Shown piece after piece: positions 1 to 7,918 of a stretch of 10,361 bases of DNA. The notes below the pieces were generated by a model that did no database searches, was not told where the DNA came from, and was given only the letters and a program-made list of their open reading frames with translations. The stretch is from assembly GCA_021814085.1 (NCBI GenBank), contig JAKAJA010000035.1, positions 1-10,361 of the forward strand. The letters run 5' to 3'. The translations under genes were made by a program, and so were the position numbers. Positions within the stretch are counted from its first letter, which is position 1, and the number at the start of each line of letters is the position of its first letter. The stretch comes from Acidobacteriota bacterium. Lineage in GTDB: Bacteria; Acidobacteriota; UBA4820; DSQY01.

Positions 1-1
1 G

Positions 2-400
2 ACCGGAGCAACCTTCGCCAAGGGTCTCATGGAGAAGACCTACTGGGGCAAACTCGCGACGACCTTCTGGTACCCGGGCAAAACCCCCGTGAGATTTGCG
101 CTCAAGCCCGCTTTTCTCAGCGAGATGGGCCGGTTCGAGTTTTTCGCATACCGGAAGAAGGGCATCGAGCCCTCCCAGATTCCCGTCGAAGTTACCCACC
201 AGGTCATCTCTTGGACGCTGAGCCAACCGGACGAAGCCCTATACGCCATTGAAGAACGGCCCGATTTCCATTATCAGCCGCCCAAGGGCTCCTTCAACAA
301 GGCCATCTGCACGGGCTGCGGCGAAGTGGTCTTCGAGCGATACGTGCGCACAAAGGACGGAAAGCCGTATTGCATTCCCTGTTCCGGGTACAAAGGGTAG
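2..400 (+). CDS. FmdE-family zinc protein, C-terminal part (partial, 5' end outside window)
   Basis: The frame is open from the first bases of the window. The residues before the first ATG (29), reading ...TFAKGL, resemble the family's conserved 'GxxxGKGNL' segment, so the true start lies upstream. The visible part shows the FmdE-like 'GKLATTFWY' strand followed by a C-terminal treble-clef zinc finger with two CxxC pairs: CTGC (Cys codons at 308 and 317) and CIPC (371 and 380). FmdE proteins were named as the E subunit of molybdenum formylmethanofuran dehydrogenase, but stand-alone homologues of unknown role are widespread in bacteria outside methanogens. No other subunit of that enzyme is visible here, so a formylmethanofuran role is not supported. 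It ends 38 bases before the next gene, on the same strand. Family assignment is fairly sure; function is unknown. Confidence 0.72.
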   Translation, partial: TGATFAKGLMEKTYWGKLATTFWYPGKTPVRFALKPAFLSEMGRFEFFAYRKKGIEPSQIPVEVTHQVISWTLSQPDEALYAIEERPDFHYQPPKGSFNKAICTGCGEVVFERYVRTKDGKPYCIPCSGYKG

Positions 401-438
401 GGAAGCGTCGCTAGGCGCTGGCCCCGGGGAGGTTTGAG

Positions 439-1698
439 ATGAACGAGCTCTTGTCCTTCGTTCCACCGGATGCCTTCAAGGTCGTGCTGATCCTCTTTCT
501 CTCCTTCCTGCTCGGACTCGAGCACGAGGAGCACCGGCCGCAGAAGGGCTACGCTTTCGGAGGAGTCCGGACCTTCCCGCAACTTGGTCTCTTCGGATAC
601 ATCCTGGCGACGTTGGCCGATCCCTCCATTTTCTTGGTGGCTATCGGCCTGGTCGTCGCCGGGGTGTTTCTGACGGTCTCCTACATCCACAAGCTGAAGA
701 TAGACCCCGGGGCGGGCATCACCACGGAGATTTCAGGCCTCGGGACGGTGTTGCTGGGGGCGCTCGTTCAGCGCGACCGCCTCTGGCTCGCTGCAGCCCT
801 CGTGGTCGTCGCCCTTCTCCTCCTGGAGCTCAAGACCGGCCTTGAGAGCATGGCCCGGCGCATCGAACCGGCCGAGATCATCACCTTTACCAAATTCCTT
901 CTTCTCTGTGCCGTGATCCTCCCGATCGTGCCGAACCAGCCTTTCACCCCCTTCGCCATCAACCCCTTCAAGACCTGGCTCGTGGTGGTGGCGGTGAGCG
1001 CCATCTCCTACGCGAGCTATGTCTTGCAGAGACTTACCAAAGGCAAGGGCGGCATCCTCCTTTCCGCCCTTTTGGGGGGCGCGTACTCCTCCACGGTAAC
1101 CACGGTCGTGCTGGCCAAGCGCGCGGCCAAGGAGGAAAGGCCACACCTCTTCGCGGGCGCTACGCTGCTGGCTTCCGGAGTCTTTTACCTGCGCCTCATC
1201 CTCTTGCTGGCCTTTTTCAGCCTCCCCCTGACGCGCCTTCTGGCGCCGGGATTTCTCATCCTCGGCGTGTCCGCAACGGTGGCGGGGTGGCTCTGGTCGC
1301 GCCTGCCCGACGTTCACTCGCAGGAGATCGAACGGGAGTGGACCTCCAGTAACCCCTTGGAGCTGCGCGCGGCCTTCACCTTCGCGCTCATCTTCGTGGC
1401 CATGCTGGTGGCGACGCACCTCACCGTGACCTACCTCGGCGCGGGGGGCGTCTATACCCTCGGAGCGCTGATGGGACTCACGGACATCACTCCCTATGTC
1501 ATGGGATTGGCTCACGGACTCAACACCCCCACCGCGCTGACCGTGGCGGCTGGGGGCATCATCGTATCGGCCGCCAGCAACAACCTGGTCAAGGGAGGCT
1601 ACGCGTACTTCTTCTCCGACCGAAAGACGGGTAGGCAGAGCCTCGCCCTCCTCCTGGTCCTGACCTTGGCAAGCCTGGCGCCCCTGTTCTTCTTGTGA
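439..1698 (+). CDS. MgtC/SapB family membrane protein with C-terminal DUF4010 domain
   Basis: A 419-residue polytopic inner-membrane protein. Residues ~15-140 match the MgtC/SapB N-terminal domain: the acidic 'GLEHEEHRP' segment after the first helix, then 'GGVRTFPQLGLFGY', and the 'GITTEISGLGTVLLGAL' stretch. Residues ~175-400 are DUF4010, with its conserved 'LLGGAYSSTVTTVVLAKRA' segment at 211-229 and several further hydrophobic helices. The ATG is supported by GGGGAGG at 426-432, six bases upstream. MgtC proteins are linked to magnesium limitation and virulence in some pathogens, but the DUF4010 fusion has no established transport activity, so the substrate is unknown. It is separated from the transporter block downstream by 140 bases, so it may be its own transcription unit. 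Length and domain order look normal and the gene appears intact. Confidence 0.85.
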   Translation: MNELLSFVPPDAFKVVLILFLSFLLGLEHEEHRPQKGYAFGGVRTFPQLGLFGYILATLADPSIFLVAIGLVVAGVFLTVSYIHKLKIDPGAGITTEISGLGTVLLGALVQRDRLWLAAALVVVALLLLELKTGLESMARRIEPAEIITFTKFLLLCAVILPIVPNQPFTPFAINPFKTWLVVVAVSAISYASYVLQRLTKGKGGILLSALLGGAYSSTVTTVVLAKRAAKEERPHLFAGATLLASGVFYLRLILLLAFFSLPLTRLLAPGFLILGVSATVAGWLWSRLPDVHSQEIEREWTSSNPLELRAAFTFALIFVAMLVATHLTVTYLGAGGVYTLGALMGLTDITPYVMGLAHGLNTPTALTVAAGGIIVSAASNNLVKGGYAYFFSDRKTGRQSLALLLVLTLASLAPLFFL

Positions 1699-1750
1699 GG
1701 GACTCCACCCGTGGGCATTCGCAGATCAATGGACTTACCAATCGTGGCTT

Positions 1751-1785
1751 CGGGGGGACGCACGGATCAGCCCCCGCTGGGTCTT
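1751..1785 (+). terminator. weak candidate intrinsic terminator after the DUF4010 gene
   Basis: CGGGGG (1751-1756) can pair with CCCCCG (1771-1776) across a 14-base loop, followed a few bases later by TCTTTT. The loop is long and the U tract is short and displaced, so this is only suggestive. A second small hairpin, GAGGG (1804-1808) with CCCTC (1814-1818), sits just before the ribosome-binding site of the next gene. Confidence 0.25.
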
Positions 1786-1838
1786 TTACACGCACCGGCC
1801 TCTGAGGGCAACCCCCTCGGCAATACAGGGGTGCAACG

Positions 1839-2606
1839 ATGAGCGTCTCATTCTTGATCATCGCCTTCGTCACCATTCTGGTGATATCGAGCGTCTTCTC
1901 CATGTTCGGCAAGGGGGGCGGGTCGCTCTACACGCCCGTATTGGTCATGCTGGGAATGGCGCTGCAGCCGGCCATTTCCACGGCTCTGTTCCTTAACCTG
2001 GTAACGGCACTCACGGCCACCATCGTCTTCCAGCGAAACAAGCTGGTGGACTACCGTTTCTGTCTGGTCTTCCTGCCGGGGACCATGGCCGGTTCCTTCT
2101 TGGGGGCCGTGCTTTCCAACATGGTTCCCAAGAACCTCCTTCTAGGGCTCTTCTCCGTCTTTCTCTACGCCGTGGGCCTGATCATGATCTTCTCGGCCAA
2201 GGAAAAGCCCGGCCAGGCGGTGAAAAAGCTCAGTGCCTCGATGATCCTGTTGATCACCGTCTTCTCCTTCGGCGTGGGCGTGCTCTCCAGCCTCATCGGC
2301 GTGGGAGGCGGACTGATCATCTTCCCATTCCTCGTGCTCTATATGAAGTACGGAGCGCGAATGGCGGCGGGGGCCAACTCCCTCATCGTGACGGTCAGCT
2401 CACTTGTGGGCACCATCGGCCACTTCGCCCTGGGCCACGTGGACTACCGCTTCCTAGCGGCCGCCACCGTGGCCTGCGTCCTCGGCTCGGCGGCCGGCTC
2501 GCACGTCACGGTAAAGGCGAGCCCGGGGTTCGTGAAGGTGGCCTTCGCCTGCATCATGTGGTTCTTCGCGACGCAAATCGCCCTAAATCTCATGGGCAGC
2601 CTATAG
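1839..2606 (+). CDS. TauE/SafE family anion permease (sulfite exporter-like)
   Basis: A 255-residue inner-membrane protein with about eight hydrophobic helices arranged as two repeats, as in TauE/SafE. Each half carries the glycine-rich motif of the family: 'GKGGGSLYTPVL' at 24-35 and 'IGVGGGLIIFPFL' at 153-165. It also has the typical 'GANSLIVTVSSLVG' segment at 178-191. Characterised members move sulfite, sulfonates or related organic anions across the inner membrane; direction and substrate cannot be read from sequence. The ATG has AGGGG (1827-1831) seven bases upstream. Its TAG stop (2604-2606) is embedded in TAGGAG, the Shine-Dalgarno of the CDF gene, which implies coupled translation. 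Length is normal for the family. As first gene of the transporter block it may be preceded by a promoter in 1699-1838, though I see no clear -35/-10 pair. Confidence 0.85.
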   Translation: MSVSFLIIAFVTILVISSVFSMFGKGGGSLYTPVLVMLGMALQPAISTALFLNLVTALTATIVFQRNKLVDYRFCLVFLPGTMAGSFLGAVLSNMVPKNLLLGLFSVFLYAVGLIMIFSAKEKPGQAVKKLSASMILLITVFSFGVGVLSSLIGVGGGLIIFPFLVLYMKYGARMAAGANSLIVTVSSLVGTIGHFALGHVDYRFLAAATVACVLGSAAGSHVTVKASPGFVKVAFACIMWFFATQIALNLMGSL

Positions 2607-2609
2607 GAG
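2604..2609 (+). promoter_or_regulatory. ribosome-binding site overlapping the TauE stop codon
   Basis: TAGGAG combines the TAG stop of the TauE/SafE gene with an AGGAG Shine-Dalgarno nine bases before the ATG of the CDF gene at 2619. The arrangement fixes that start and suggests ribosomes finishing the first gene re-initiate on the second. Confidence 0.6.
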
Positions 2610-2618
2610 CGACCGGTC

Positions 2619-3542
2619 ATGGGCCACGACCACAACCACGGGATACCCGAGAACGGCTCCATGGACCGCAGACTTTGGGCGAGCGCGGCCCTCAACGGGG
2701 CCATCACGCTTGCGGAATTTTTCGGCGGCCTATTCTCTGGGAGCCTGGCGCTCCTCTCGGACGCGGCCCACAACCTGAGCGACGTGGCCGCGGTTGTGCT
2801 GGCCCTCTGGGCCCGGCGCTTCGGCCGGCGGCCGCCCACGGTGCGTCACACATACGGCTTCAAGCGGGCGGAGGTGCTCGCCGCGCTGGCCAATGCCGTT
2901 GTGCTCATCGCCATCACCGCGCTCATCGCGCAGGAGGCGATCGTGCGTCTCGCGCACCCGAAACCCGTCCAGCAGGGCCTCATGCTCGCGGTGGCACTCG
3001 TGGCGCTCCTGGCCAACGTGGGGTCGGTTCTGCTCTTGCGGCGCCACGACGAAGAGGACCTCAACGTGCGCAGCGCCTTCCTCCACATGGCACAAGACGC
3101 GCTCGCTTCTCTGGCGGTGGTCATCGCGGCCCTCCTGGCCCACACGCGTTTTGGGCCCTACGTGGACCCCGCGGCGGCGCTCCTTGTGGGCCTCGCCGTC
3201 CTTAGAAGCGCCCTGTCGCTTGTGTGGGAGACCATCTCCACGCTCATGGAGGGGGCGCCCTCCGGCGCAGACCCGGAGGAGATCGCCCTGGTCTTGGGTC
3301 GGGCCTTCCCCACGGTGCGGCTCCACCACCTCCACGTCTGGCAGAACGGTCCGGGCCAGCGGCTGCTCACGGCCCACGTGGCTTTGGAGCAGGACATGGC
3401 GGCCAGCGCCGCCGAGGCGCTCTTCGAAGAGATCCGGGCGCACCTGCACGAGGAGTGGGCCATCACCCATGCGACGCTGGAGCCCGAAGTGGCGGGCTGC
3501 GGCGAGACAGAACTCCTGGGCCATTGGGAGAATCATGCATGA
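2619..3542 (+). CDS. cation diffusion facilitator (CzcD/ZitB-type zinc exporter)
   Basis: A 307-residue CDF transporter. It has a short His-bearing N-terminus (MGHDHNHG), six predicted membrane helices to about residue 205, and a cytoplasmic CDF C-terminal domain. The metal site is visible: D48/H51/D55 in helix 2 ('SDAAHNLSD') and H156/D160 in helix 5 ('HMAQDALAS'). HxxxD in both helices is the pattern usually associated with Zn2+ (also Co2+, Cd2+) export by proton antiport. The C-terminal domain has 'LHHLHVWQNGPGQRLLTAHV' with H236, H237, H239 and H253, then 'ITHATLEPE', which matches CzcD-like proteins. The TGA stop overlaps the ATG of the porin gene by four bases (ATGA at 3539-3542). The protein looks complete and functional; zinc is the best guess for the main substrate. 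Confidence 0.9.
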   Translation: MGHDHNHGIPENGSMDRRLWASAALNGAITLAEFFGGLFSGSLALLSDAAHNLSDVAAVVLALWARRFGRRPPTVRHTYGFKRAEVLAALANAVVLIAITALIAQEAIVRLAHPKPVQQGLMLAVALVALLANVGSVLLLRRHDEEDLNVRSAFLHMAQDALASLAVVIAALLAHTRFGPYVDPAAALLVGLAVLRSALSLVWETISTLMEGAPSGADPEEIALVLGRAFPTVRLHHLHVWQNGPGQRLLTAHVALEQDMAASAAEALFEEIRAHLHEEWAITHATLEPEVAGCGETELLGHWENHA

Positions 3543-4651
3543 AATCGCGCATCGGCCTGCTTGTCTTTCTTCTCCTCGCCGCAGTCGGCACGGCGGTGTT
3601 CGCCGACGGGGGCGCCGCCTCCTCACCGTTTCTCCCCACATTCAGTTCCTACATTCAGGTTCGCTACACCGATCCCAGTGAGGGGGACGATACGTGGGCC
3701 ATCCGGCGGCTCAAGCTGATGGTGGACGACGGCCCCGAAGAGGGGTTCCGGTACCACGTCCAGTTCATCTTCAAGACGAACCTCCAGAGCGCCATCGACG
3801 ACCAAGTTTACCTCCAGGACGCCTACGTCATCGTCCCCGCCTCGCGATGCCTCGCCTTCAAGGTAGGCCAGTTCATTCCGCCATTCGGCCTCGAGCGCTT
3901 CCAGCCCGACTGGAAACTTGACCTCGTGGACCGCACCGACGTGACCAATCGCATGGTAGTGAACGGCAACCTGGGCAAGAGCTTCGCGCGCGACCGGGGC
4001 GGGGAGGGCGACTGGACGAAGGGGGGCTTCTCATTGTCCGCCGGCCTCTTCCAGGGCGAGGGGGCCAACATGAATCCGATGGGAAACGGTCCCCTGGGCG
4101 TCGCTCGCCTGAGCTACGGCGGAAAAGGAGGGGCGGACGGATCCGCCTGGCATTGGCGTGCAGGGCTGGCCGCCTCGGACCGGCACGACAGCGACATGAA
4201 CTTCTTCGCCGAGTTCCCGGGCGTCAGTCCTCGGCTCACGAGCCACTTCAATGGCAGGGACAGCCGTTTCAACGCCTTCGCTGAAGCGTGCTTCGGAAGG
4301 GTGCGCGGGCAGGTCGAGGTGTTCAGAACGTGGCTTTCGCCGTCGAGGGGCAGCGAAATCGCCGCCAGCGGCGCCTATGCCCAGGTGGCCTACCTTCCCG
4401 TCGCCCCCGTGATCCTCGCCCTGCGCTACGAGGCCTTCACGCCGGACGTCCACGAACCCGACGTGGCCAGCCAGGATCTCTGGACCGCCGGCGTCACGGT
4501 GGACGTGCCCAAGACCTCCCTGCGTCTCGCCTGCGACTACAGCCATCCCACCACCACCTGGCCCAGGACCCACGGCGACGTGGTCCGAGTCCAGCTTCAA
4601 TGGATCTTCCCGTCGTGGCACGTGAGCGGCGAAAGAGCAGGCAGGAGGTGA
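3539..4651 (+). CDS. OprO/OprP-type outer-membrane porin
   Basis: A 370-residue secreted beta-barrel. The start is the ATG of an ATGA overlap with the CDF stop, and it gives a classic signal peptide: MKSR, a hydrophobic core, and likely cleavage after VFA (residue 22). The mature part begins like the phosphate-selective porin O/P family: 'IRRLKLMVDDG', 'DDQVYLQDAYVIV', then 'FKVGQFIPPFGLERF' at 107-121, followed by alternating polar/aromatic strands. The final strand 'VVRVQLQWIF' has the aromatic end expected of a barrel, but 13 hydrophilic residues follow it, which is unusual. Family members form anion-favouring channels for phosphate or pyrophosphate; specificity here is unknown and the arginine ladder cannot be assigned by eye. 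Placement between a cation exporter and a chromate transporter suggests it supplies outer-membrane passage for the same system. Confidence 0.82.
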   Translation: MKSRIGLLVFLLLAAVGTAVFADGGAASSPFLPTFSSYIQVRYTDPSEGDDTWAIRRLKLMVDDGPEEGFRYHVQFIFKTNLQSAIDDQVYLQDAYVIVPASRCLAFKVGQFIPPFGLERFQPDWKLDLVDRTDVTNRMVVNGNLGKSFARDRGGEGDWTKGGFSLSAGLFQGEGANMNPMGNGPLGVARLSYGGKGGADGSAWHWRAGLAASDRHDSDMNFFAEFPGVSPRLTSHFNGRDSRFNAFAEACFGRVRGQVEVFRTWLSPSRGSEIAASGAYAQVAYLPVAPVILALRYEAFTPDVHEPDVASQDLWTAGVTVDVPKTSLRLACDYSHPTTTWPRTHGDVVRVQLQWIFPSWHVSGERAGRR

Positions 4652-5877
4652 AAGCCGGCAGCTCGCCCAAGCCCCGGATGGATGCCTCCGCCGGGTGGTC
4701 CGGACGCCCTCTTCCAGGACTTCTTGCGCAATTCCTGTGGATCGGCGCCATCGGTTTCGGGGGCGGCATGGCCAACATCGCCCTCATGGAGCGCGAGCTG
4801 GTGCGCAAGCGCGGTGTCATCTCCCATGAGGAGTTTCTGCACGGCGTGGGCTTCGGCCAGCTCCTGGGCCCCTTCGCCACGAACAGCGCATTCTTCGTGG
4901 GGGCGAGGCTCTTTGGGCCCTTGGGCGGGCTTCTCTGCGCGGGGGCCTTCATGGCGCCCTCCGTCATCCTGGTCATCGTCTTCGCGTGGCTCTACTTCGC
5001 CTACCACAGCATTCCGTCCCTGCAGGCGGCGGTGGGGGGCGTCGGCCCGGTCGTCATCGCCCTCATCCTGGCCGCCGCCTGGTCCCTGGGGCGCAAGGCC
5101 CTCCGGCGCTGGCCCGCCGCCGTGGTGGCCCTGCTGGCCCTGGCGCTCTCGCTGCTCAAGGTCAACGCCGTCTACGTGCTGGCGGCGGCTGGCGTGCTGG
5201 GTCTGGTGCTGGGCCGCTCCCGGTTCGGGGGCTCCGGCTCCTCCAAGAGCGCGGGCCGTAGGGAGCGGGCGGCCCCCGGTGTGGCCGGAGTGGCCTTCTC
5301 CCCCAAGCTCGCGCCGCTCCCAGCCGCCGCGACGGCTCCGGCGGCCGGAGGAGGCGTGGGGCTGGCGGCTCTGAGCTGGACCTTCCTCAAGATGGGTCTC
5401 GTCTTCTTCGGGGGCGGCTTCGTTCTAATCCCCATCCTCCACCAGAAGCTCGTAACCCAGCTCCACTGGCTCAACAACCGCGAATTCTTAGACGGCGTGG
5501 CCATCAGCAACCTGACGCCCGGCCCCATCGCCGTGCTCGCCACCTTCGCCGGGTACCACCTGCTCGGCGTCGCAGGCGCCCTCGCCGCCACCGTGGCGCT
5601 CTTCGCCCCCGCCATGGCCCTCATGACGGTGCTCACGATGGGCTACGGACGCTTCAAGGGCAACGAGCGCTTCGAGGACTTCCTCGCGGGCGTTTCACCC
5701 GCCGTGGCGGGCCTCATTGTGGGAGCGGCCTTCCTCCTCGGCCCCTCGGCTCTCCACGGCCTTCCGGGCTGGGCGCTCATGGCGCTGGCCCTCGTGCTGC
5801 TCCTGAGGTTCAAGGTGCACCCCGTCTTCCCGCTGGCGGCGGGGGCGCTGCTGGGCGCCGCCGGGTGGATCGCCTGA
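4648..5877 (+). CDS. chrA: chromate transporter, CHR family, two-domain (ChrA-like)
   Basis: A polytopic inner-membrane protein with two homologous CHR domains, as in long-chain ChrA. Repeat one spans ~24-190 with 'GFGGGMANIALMERELV' (36-52). Repeat two spans ~237-405 with 'FFGGGFVLIPILHQKLV' (253-269) and 'SNLTPGPIAV' (287-296). They are joined by a low-complexity Ala/Pro/Ser linker (~191-236). ChrA proteins expel chromate, and some related proteins handle sulfate-like oxyanions. The corresponding segment of repeat one reads 'GQLLGPFATN' and lacks the Pro-Gly-Pro seen in repeat two. Start choice: GTG at 4648 overlaps the porin stop as GTGA and gives 409 residues, a normal length. The in-frame ATG at 4678 gives 399 residues but has no visible ribosome-binding site. 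I prefer the GTG with moderate certainty. Confidence 0.85.
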   Translation: MKAGSSPKPRMDASAGWSGRPLPGLLAQFLWIGAIGFGGGMANIALMERELVRKRGVISHEEFLHGVGFGQLLGPFATNSAFFVGARLFGPLGGLLCAGAFMAPSVILVIVFAWLYFAYHSIPSLQAAVGGVGPVVIALILAAAWSLGRKALRRWPAAVVALLALALSLLKVNAVYVLAAAGVLGLVLGRSRFGGSGSSKSAGRRERAAPGVAGVAFSPKLAPLPAAATAPAAGGGVGLAALSWTFLKMGLVFFGGGFVLIPILHQKLVTQLHWLNNREFLDGVAISNLTPGPIAVLATFAGYHLLGVAGALAATVALFAPAMALMTVLTMGYGRFKGNERFEDFLAGVSPAVAGLIVGAAFLLGPSALHGLPGWALMALALVLLLRFKVHPVFPLAAGALLGAAGWIA

Positions 5878-5934
5878 GTCGTCTGCCGGTCGAGCCCCGG
5901 CCAGGAGTGACGCCGGGAGGAAAGGAGGTTGGTC

Positions 5935-6414
5935 GTGCTGAGAATGAAGAGTCTTCTCATGGCCGTGCTTTTCGTCGTGAACTGCCCGGTCTTGGCGCAA
6001 GAGACCTTCGTGCTGGTGGGGCCCGCTGTGGGCAACGTGCAGAACCAGAACCGGCACCTTTACGGGTCTCTGGAGATCAGGCACGTCTTTCAATCTTGGG
6101 GAAAGGTCTCGCTGGGGTTCGGCGGGGCCCTTGAGGTGAGTTCGCTCGAGAGCTACGCAGGGGTTAACTTGACTCTCCGGTACACCCTTTCCGACCGATG
6201 GAGCCTCTCCCTGACCTCGGGTCCGGGCCGTTTCTCGGACCGTTACTTCGACCTCGGGAGCCACCTGGAATTCCGATCGGGCCTTGAAGTGTGCTATCAG
6301 TTGAGAAGGGGCTACTGCCTGGCCTTCGGGCTCTTTCATTACTCCAACGGCGGGGTGGCTACCCACAATCCCGGCACGGGATCGGTCCGCGTGGCCTTCG
6401 TGATACCCTTATAG
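5935..6414 (+). CDS. PagL-like lipid A 3-O-deacylase / acyloxyacyl hydrolase
   Basis: A 159-residue predicted outer-membrane barrel of the PagL (acyloxyacyl hydrolase) family. Members remove the 3-O-linked acyl chain from lipid A at the outer membrane. A signal peptide is clear (MKSLLMAVLFVV..., likely cut after VLA). The C-terminal half carries the hallmark 'FHYSNGGVATHNPG', with catalytic-type H135 and S137 and the conserved N138. The third triad residue of Pseudomonas aeruginosa PagL, a glutamate 14 residues after the histidine, falls on a glycine here (G149). GTG at 5935 is chosen because AGGAGG (5923-5928) lies six bases upstream; ATG at 5944 would be nine bases further and gives 156 residues. 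It follows the chromate transporter by 57 bases and precedes a lipase-like lipoprotein by 31 bases. Family call is good; activity is uncertain. Confidence 0.75.
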   Translation: MLRMKSLLMAVLFVVNCPVLAQETFVLVGPAVGNVQNQNRHLYGSLEIRHVFQSWGKVSLGFGGALEVSSLESYAGVNLTLRYTLSDRWSLSLTSGPGRFSDRYFDLGSHLEFRSGLEVCYQLRRGYCLAFGLFHYSNGGVATHNPGTGSVRVAFVIPL

Positions 6415-6445
6415 CAAAGCTGGGCAGGGTGAAGGAGGGGCCGAA

Positions 6446-7891
6446 ATGAGGAGCAGGGCGCCAGGCCTAGTTCGGGGCCGCGCGGCAAGAGGGCCTCGAT
6501 GGTTCATCGGCCTCTGCCTCCTGTTCTTGGGCGCCTCCGGGTGCGCGCACCGCGAGCCGGACCTGGCGCTCCTCTATCACGACTGGGCCCAGCAGAAGCA
6601 GGGCAGGCTGCCGCTCGTGGGCATCCACGGGTTGATGGGGTCCAAGATCGTGGATCCCAGAAGCGGGCGCAAGCTTTGGGGGAGAGTCAAGGAACTGCTT
6701 TCGACCACCGCCGACATGCGCCTCGCCCTGCCCGTCGAGCCGGGCGAGAAGACCGACCTGGTGGCTGTGGGATCCATCAAGAAGGTCGGTGGCGTGGAGG
6801 TCTACGAGGGCATCGTTCAGACGCTCACGCAGGACGGCGGGTACACGCAGGCGAAGGAGCCGGGGCCGGTGCCTGGGGCCCCATTCTTCCCCTTCGCCTA
6901 CGACTGGCGCCTGAGCTGTGTGGAGAACGCCCGGCGGTTGTCCGTTTTCATCGACGCCATCGCCGAGCGGTGTCACGATCCTTCGATCAAGGTGGACATC
7001 GTGGCCCACTCCATGGGCGGACTCATCGCGCGCTACTACATCCTCTACGGCGGCAAGGAGGTGCGGGGCGAGGTGCCGCCCATCCCCACGGACGCCGGGG
7101 CGGCGCACGTCCGCAAGCTCATCATGCTGGGGACGCCCAACATGGGCGCCGCCTCCAGCCTCCTGGCGCTCATCGACGGGGGTCGCGTGGGTATGGCGCG
7201 GATTCCCTCCGACCTCATCGCTACCATGCCCTCCATGATCGAGCTCATGCCCTCGCCTTCGGACCAGGTACTCTTCACGGCGGCGGGGGAGCCGGTTCCC
7301 CTGGACATCTACGACGTGAAGACATGGGAGCGCCAGCGCTGGGGGATCTTCGATCCCGCCAAGCGCGACGGCATCCTGAGGCGCTACGTCGGCCTCCACG
7401 CCGGCGAAAGCGAGGAGGAGGCGCGGGCCTACCTGACAAAGCTCCAGGCCCATTTTGGCCTTCTGCTTCGACGGGCCAAAGCCTTTCACCTAGCCCTCGA
7501 AGCCGGCCCGGTGCCGACTTCGGTGCAAACGCTCCTCCTGGGCGGCGACTGCACGCCCACGCTGAGGGGGCTCGTGGTGGAGCCGGAGGAAGGCCGCTGG
7601 GTGGTGCGCCGCAAACCCGATGAGGTGCAGCACCCCGTGGCCGGGGTGAACCTCGCCAGCCTCTTCTACGGTCCTGGCGACGGCGACGTGACCAAGTCGA
7701 GCCTGCTGGCGGAGGTGCCCGCGAGCGCCCTGTGCGAGCCCCATACGGACCTGCCCTACGCCCTCTCGGGCTTCATCTGCGAGGAGCACATGAAGCTCGT
7801 CAAGAACTGGACCTTCAGGGACAACCTGCTCAACTTCCTGCTCTACAAGCCCCTCCCCGCCGCCGCCGCTCCCACCAGGTCTTCGCCCTGA
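6446..7891 (+). CDS. LCAT-like alpha/beta-hydrolase lipoprotein (lecithin:cholesterol acyltransferase family)
   Basis: A 481-residue secreted lipoprotein. An N-terminal Arg-rich stretch and hydrophobic core end in the lipobox LGASGC, with the lipidated cysteine at residue 33. The mature part is an alpha/beta hydrolase of the LCAT/PDAT type: 'LPLVGIHGLMGSKI' (oxyanion-hole region, ~55-68), 'FFPFAYDWR' (~147-156), and the nucleophile elbow AHSMGG with Ser189. The acid is in 'GPGDGDVTKSS' (Asp412 or Asp414) and the catalytic-type His is His448 in 'CEEHMKLV'. LCAT-family enzymes transfer or hydrolyse acyl chains of phospholipids, so an envelope phospholipase/acyltransferase is likely, but substrate is not shown. 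ATG at 6446 has AAGGAGG (6432-6438) seven bases upstream. The C-terminal Ala/Pro tail after ~470 looks disordered. It probably shares a transcript with the PagL-like gene. Confidence 0.82.
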   Translation: MRSRAPGLVRGRAARGPRWFIGLCLLFLGASGCAHREPDLALLYHDWAQQKQGRLPLVGIHGLMGSKIVDPRSGRKLWGRVKELLSTTADMRLALPVEPGEKTDLVAVGSIKKVGGVEVYEGIVQTLTQDGGYTQAKEPGPVPGAPFFPFAYDWRLSCVENARRLSVFIDAIAERCHDPSIKVDIVAHSMGGLIARYYILYGGKEVRGEVPPIPTDAGAAHVRKLIMLGTPNMGAASSLLALIDGGRVGMARIPSDLIATMPSMIELMPSPSDQVLFTAAGEPVPLDIYDVKTWERQRWGIFDPAKRDGILRRYVGLHAGESEEEARAYLTKLQAHFGLLLRRAKAFHLALEAGPVPTSVQTLLLGGDCTPTLRGLVVEPEEGRWVVRRKPDEVQHPVAGVNLASLFYGPGDGDVTKSSLLAEVPASALCEPHTDLPYALSGFICEEHMKLVKNWTFRDNLLNFLLYKPLPAAAAPTRSSP

Positions 7892-7918
7892 CTCGATTCC
7901 CGCCGAGTCCTTCTCAGG

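Noticed and set aside
2730..3641. Long minus-strand frame opposite the CDF and porin genes.
   Set aside because: Spans two well-supported plus-strand genes and has shadow-like composition.
6467..7489. 340-codon minus-strand frame opposite the LCAT-like gene.
   Set aside because: Antisense shadow of a gene with a clear lipobox and catalytic motifs. The His/Arg/Gly-rich translation is typical of such shadows.
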